Shown here piece after piece: positions 63,227 through 64,000 of a DNA stretch of 64,000 nucleotides; the first letter of the stretch is position 1, and every line of letters starts with the position of its first letter. The position numbers and the translations under genes are program-made. The DNA lies in NCBI RefSeq assembly GCF_000740795.1, contig NZ_JGYG01000008.1, positions 117,326 through 181,325 of the forward strand. Reading direction: 5' to 3'. The DNA is from Haematobacter massiliensis (lineage in GTDB: Bacteria; Pseudomonadota; Alphaproteobacteria; Rhodobacterales; Rhodobacteraceae). The notes below the pieces were generated by a model, which ran no database searches, had not been told where the DNA came from, and saw nothing but the letters and a program-made list of their open reading frames with translations.

Positions 63227-64000
63227 ATGACCCTCAACGCACTCCTGCGTCCGGTTTCGACTGCCATCTTCGACTGGGCCGGCACGGTTCTAGATTTCGG
63301 CTGCATTGCTCCCGTCCAGGCCTTCCGCGAAGCATTCGCAGAAGCCGGAGTCGAGATTTCCGAAGCAGAAGCCCGCCTGCCGATGGGCGCCGCGAAGCGC
63401 GAGCATATCGAGCTGATCCTTGCCCAGGAGGCCCCCCAAGCCCGCTGGCAGGAGAAATATGGCAGACCTTCAAACCAGTCCGATGTCGACAAGCTCTATA
63501 CGGCCTTCCTGCGCATCGACGAGGTGAATTGCGCAAAGTATTCTGCGATGATCCCGGGTGCGCTGGACGTCATCAACGATCTTCGCGCGAAGGGCATCGC
63601 CATCGGCTCCACCACGGGCTACCCCCGCGCGGTCATGGACGGTCTGATCCCGCTTGCCGCGGCGCAGGGATATGCCCCCGACCATTGCACGACTGTCTCG
63701 GAAGTGAAGCGAGGACGGCCTTACCCCGACATGGTCCTCGACAATGCTCTCGCCCTCGGCGCGCCGAGCATGCGCAGTTGCGTCGTGGTGGATGATAGCC
63801 CGACAGGTCTGACCTCAGGTCGTGTTGCGGGAACTTGGGCTGTCGGCATCATCGCGAGCGGCAACGAGGTCGGCCTGTCCCTGGCCGACTGGACGGCACT
63901 GAGCGGTGACGAGCAGGATGCCCGTCGGTCCGCTGCCATTGCCAAGCTCAATGCAGCCGGTGCCCACTATCGCAGATCATCCGGATGGTCGAATCTGCGC
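63227..64000 (+). CDS. phnX: Phosphonoacetaldehyde hydrolase, cut by the window end
   Basis: 258 codons are visible and the frame is still open at the window end, so only a short C-terminal part is missing. It is a HAD-superfamily enzyme with nucleophile D16 in FDWAGTVLDFG, where alanine replaces the usual second aspartate as in PhnX. The Schiff-base lysine is K57 in MGAAKREHIELI. GSTTGYPRAVMD and VVDDSPTGLTSG are the later HAD motifs. It cleaves phosphonoacetaldehyde to acetaldehyde and phosphate. Same operon as phnW. Confidence 0.93.
   Translation, partial: MTLNALLRPVSTAIFDWAGTVLDFGCIAPVQAFREAFAEAGVEISEAEARLPMGAAKREHIELILAQEAPQARWQEKYGRPSNQSDVDKLYTAFLRIDEVNCAKYSAMIPGALDVINDLRAKGIAIGSTTGYPRAVMDGLIPLAAAQGYAPDHCTTVSEVKRGRPYPDMVLDNALALGAPSMRSCVVVDDSPTGLTSGRVAGTWAVGIIASGNEVGLSLADWTALSGDEQDARRSAAIAKLNAAGAHYRRSSGWSNLR

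Overview
The window looks like a GC-rich alphaproteobacterial accessory region, most likely from the Rhodobacterales (Paracoccus-like) and plausibly from a large plasmid or genomic island. This rests on codon use, protein character and gene content; no marker gene in the window settles the taxonomy. No rRNA, tRNA, CRISPR array or replication gene was seen. Blocks of intact metabolic genes alternate with decayed insertion sequences (IS30, IS5 and IS3 remnants) and gene relics, and base composition shifts between blocks, so the window reads as a mosaic.

Layout. (1) 0.1-4.6 kb: an APH-fold phosphotransferase, then a GlcG/HbpS-like protein and a lactate/glycolate permease, with a divergent FadR-type GntR regulator and a clear palindromic operator between permease and regulator. 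(2) 4.7-5.5 kb: IS5-type transposase debris. (3) 5.5-35 kb: a very GC-rich island for acyl-CoA catabolism. It holds an AraC regulator, an ACAD10/11- or LvaA/LvaC-like kinase and dehydrogenase pair, a five-gene Liv-type ABC transporter with a dienoyl-CoA isomerase and a wrecked dienoyl-CoA reductase, a thiolase whose nucleophilic cysteine is missing, and several crotonases. It also holds further acyl-CoA dehydrogenases, an acyl-CoA ligase, an SDR, a FadB-like fusion, a BKACE-family lyase, a GST-like protein and a biotin carboxylase pair that most resembles geranyl-CoA carboxylase. A second GntR regulator closes the block. The gene set suits uptake, activation, beta-oxidation and gamma-carboxylation of a branched, isoprenoid or gamma-hydroxylated acid; the substrate is inferred.

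(4) 35-39.4 kb: a frameshifted hicB antitoxin relic, a zinc/cadmium/lead P-type ATPase with a divergent MerR regulator sharing a compact promoter with a 19-bp spacer, and a second, decayed MerR gene. (5) 39.6-52.9 kb: a biogenic-amine module. A PotABCD-type polyamine importer, an amidohydrolase and a GMC oxidoreductase on the plus strand converge on a minus-strand operon of a flavin monooxygenase, a RidA-like deaminase, a DUF1028 protein, an aldehyde dehydrogenase and a trimethylamine/histamine dehydrogenase-family flavoprotein. The flavoprotein's active-site residues match histamine dehydrogenase better than trimethylamine dehydrogenase. (6) 53.3-58.6 kb: an AraC regulator, a Baeyer-Villiger monooxygenase and a family VIII-type esterase, bracketed by IS3 remnants, which together would cleave a ketone through an ester. 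(7) 59.1-64 kb: 2-aminoethylphosphonate degradation (LysR regulator, phnW, and phnX cut by the window edge). About 1.9 kb of unrelated small genes, including a lipoprotein, lies between the regulator and phnW, and the same short motif occurs on both sides of it.
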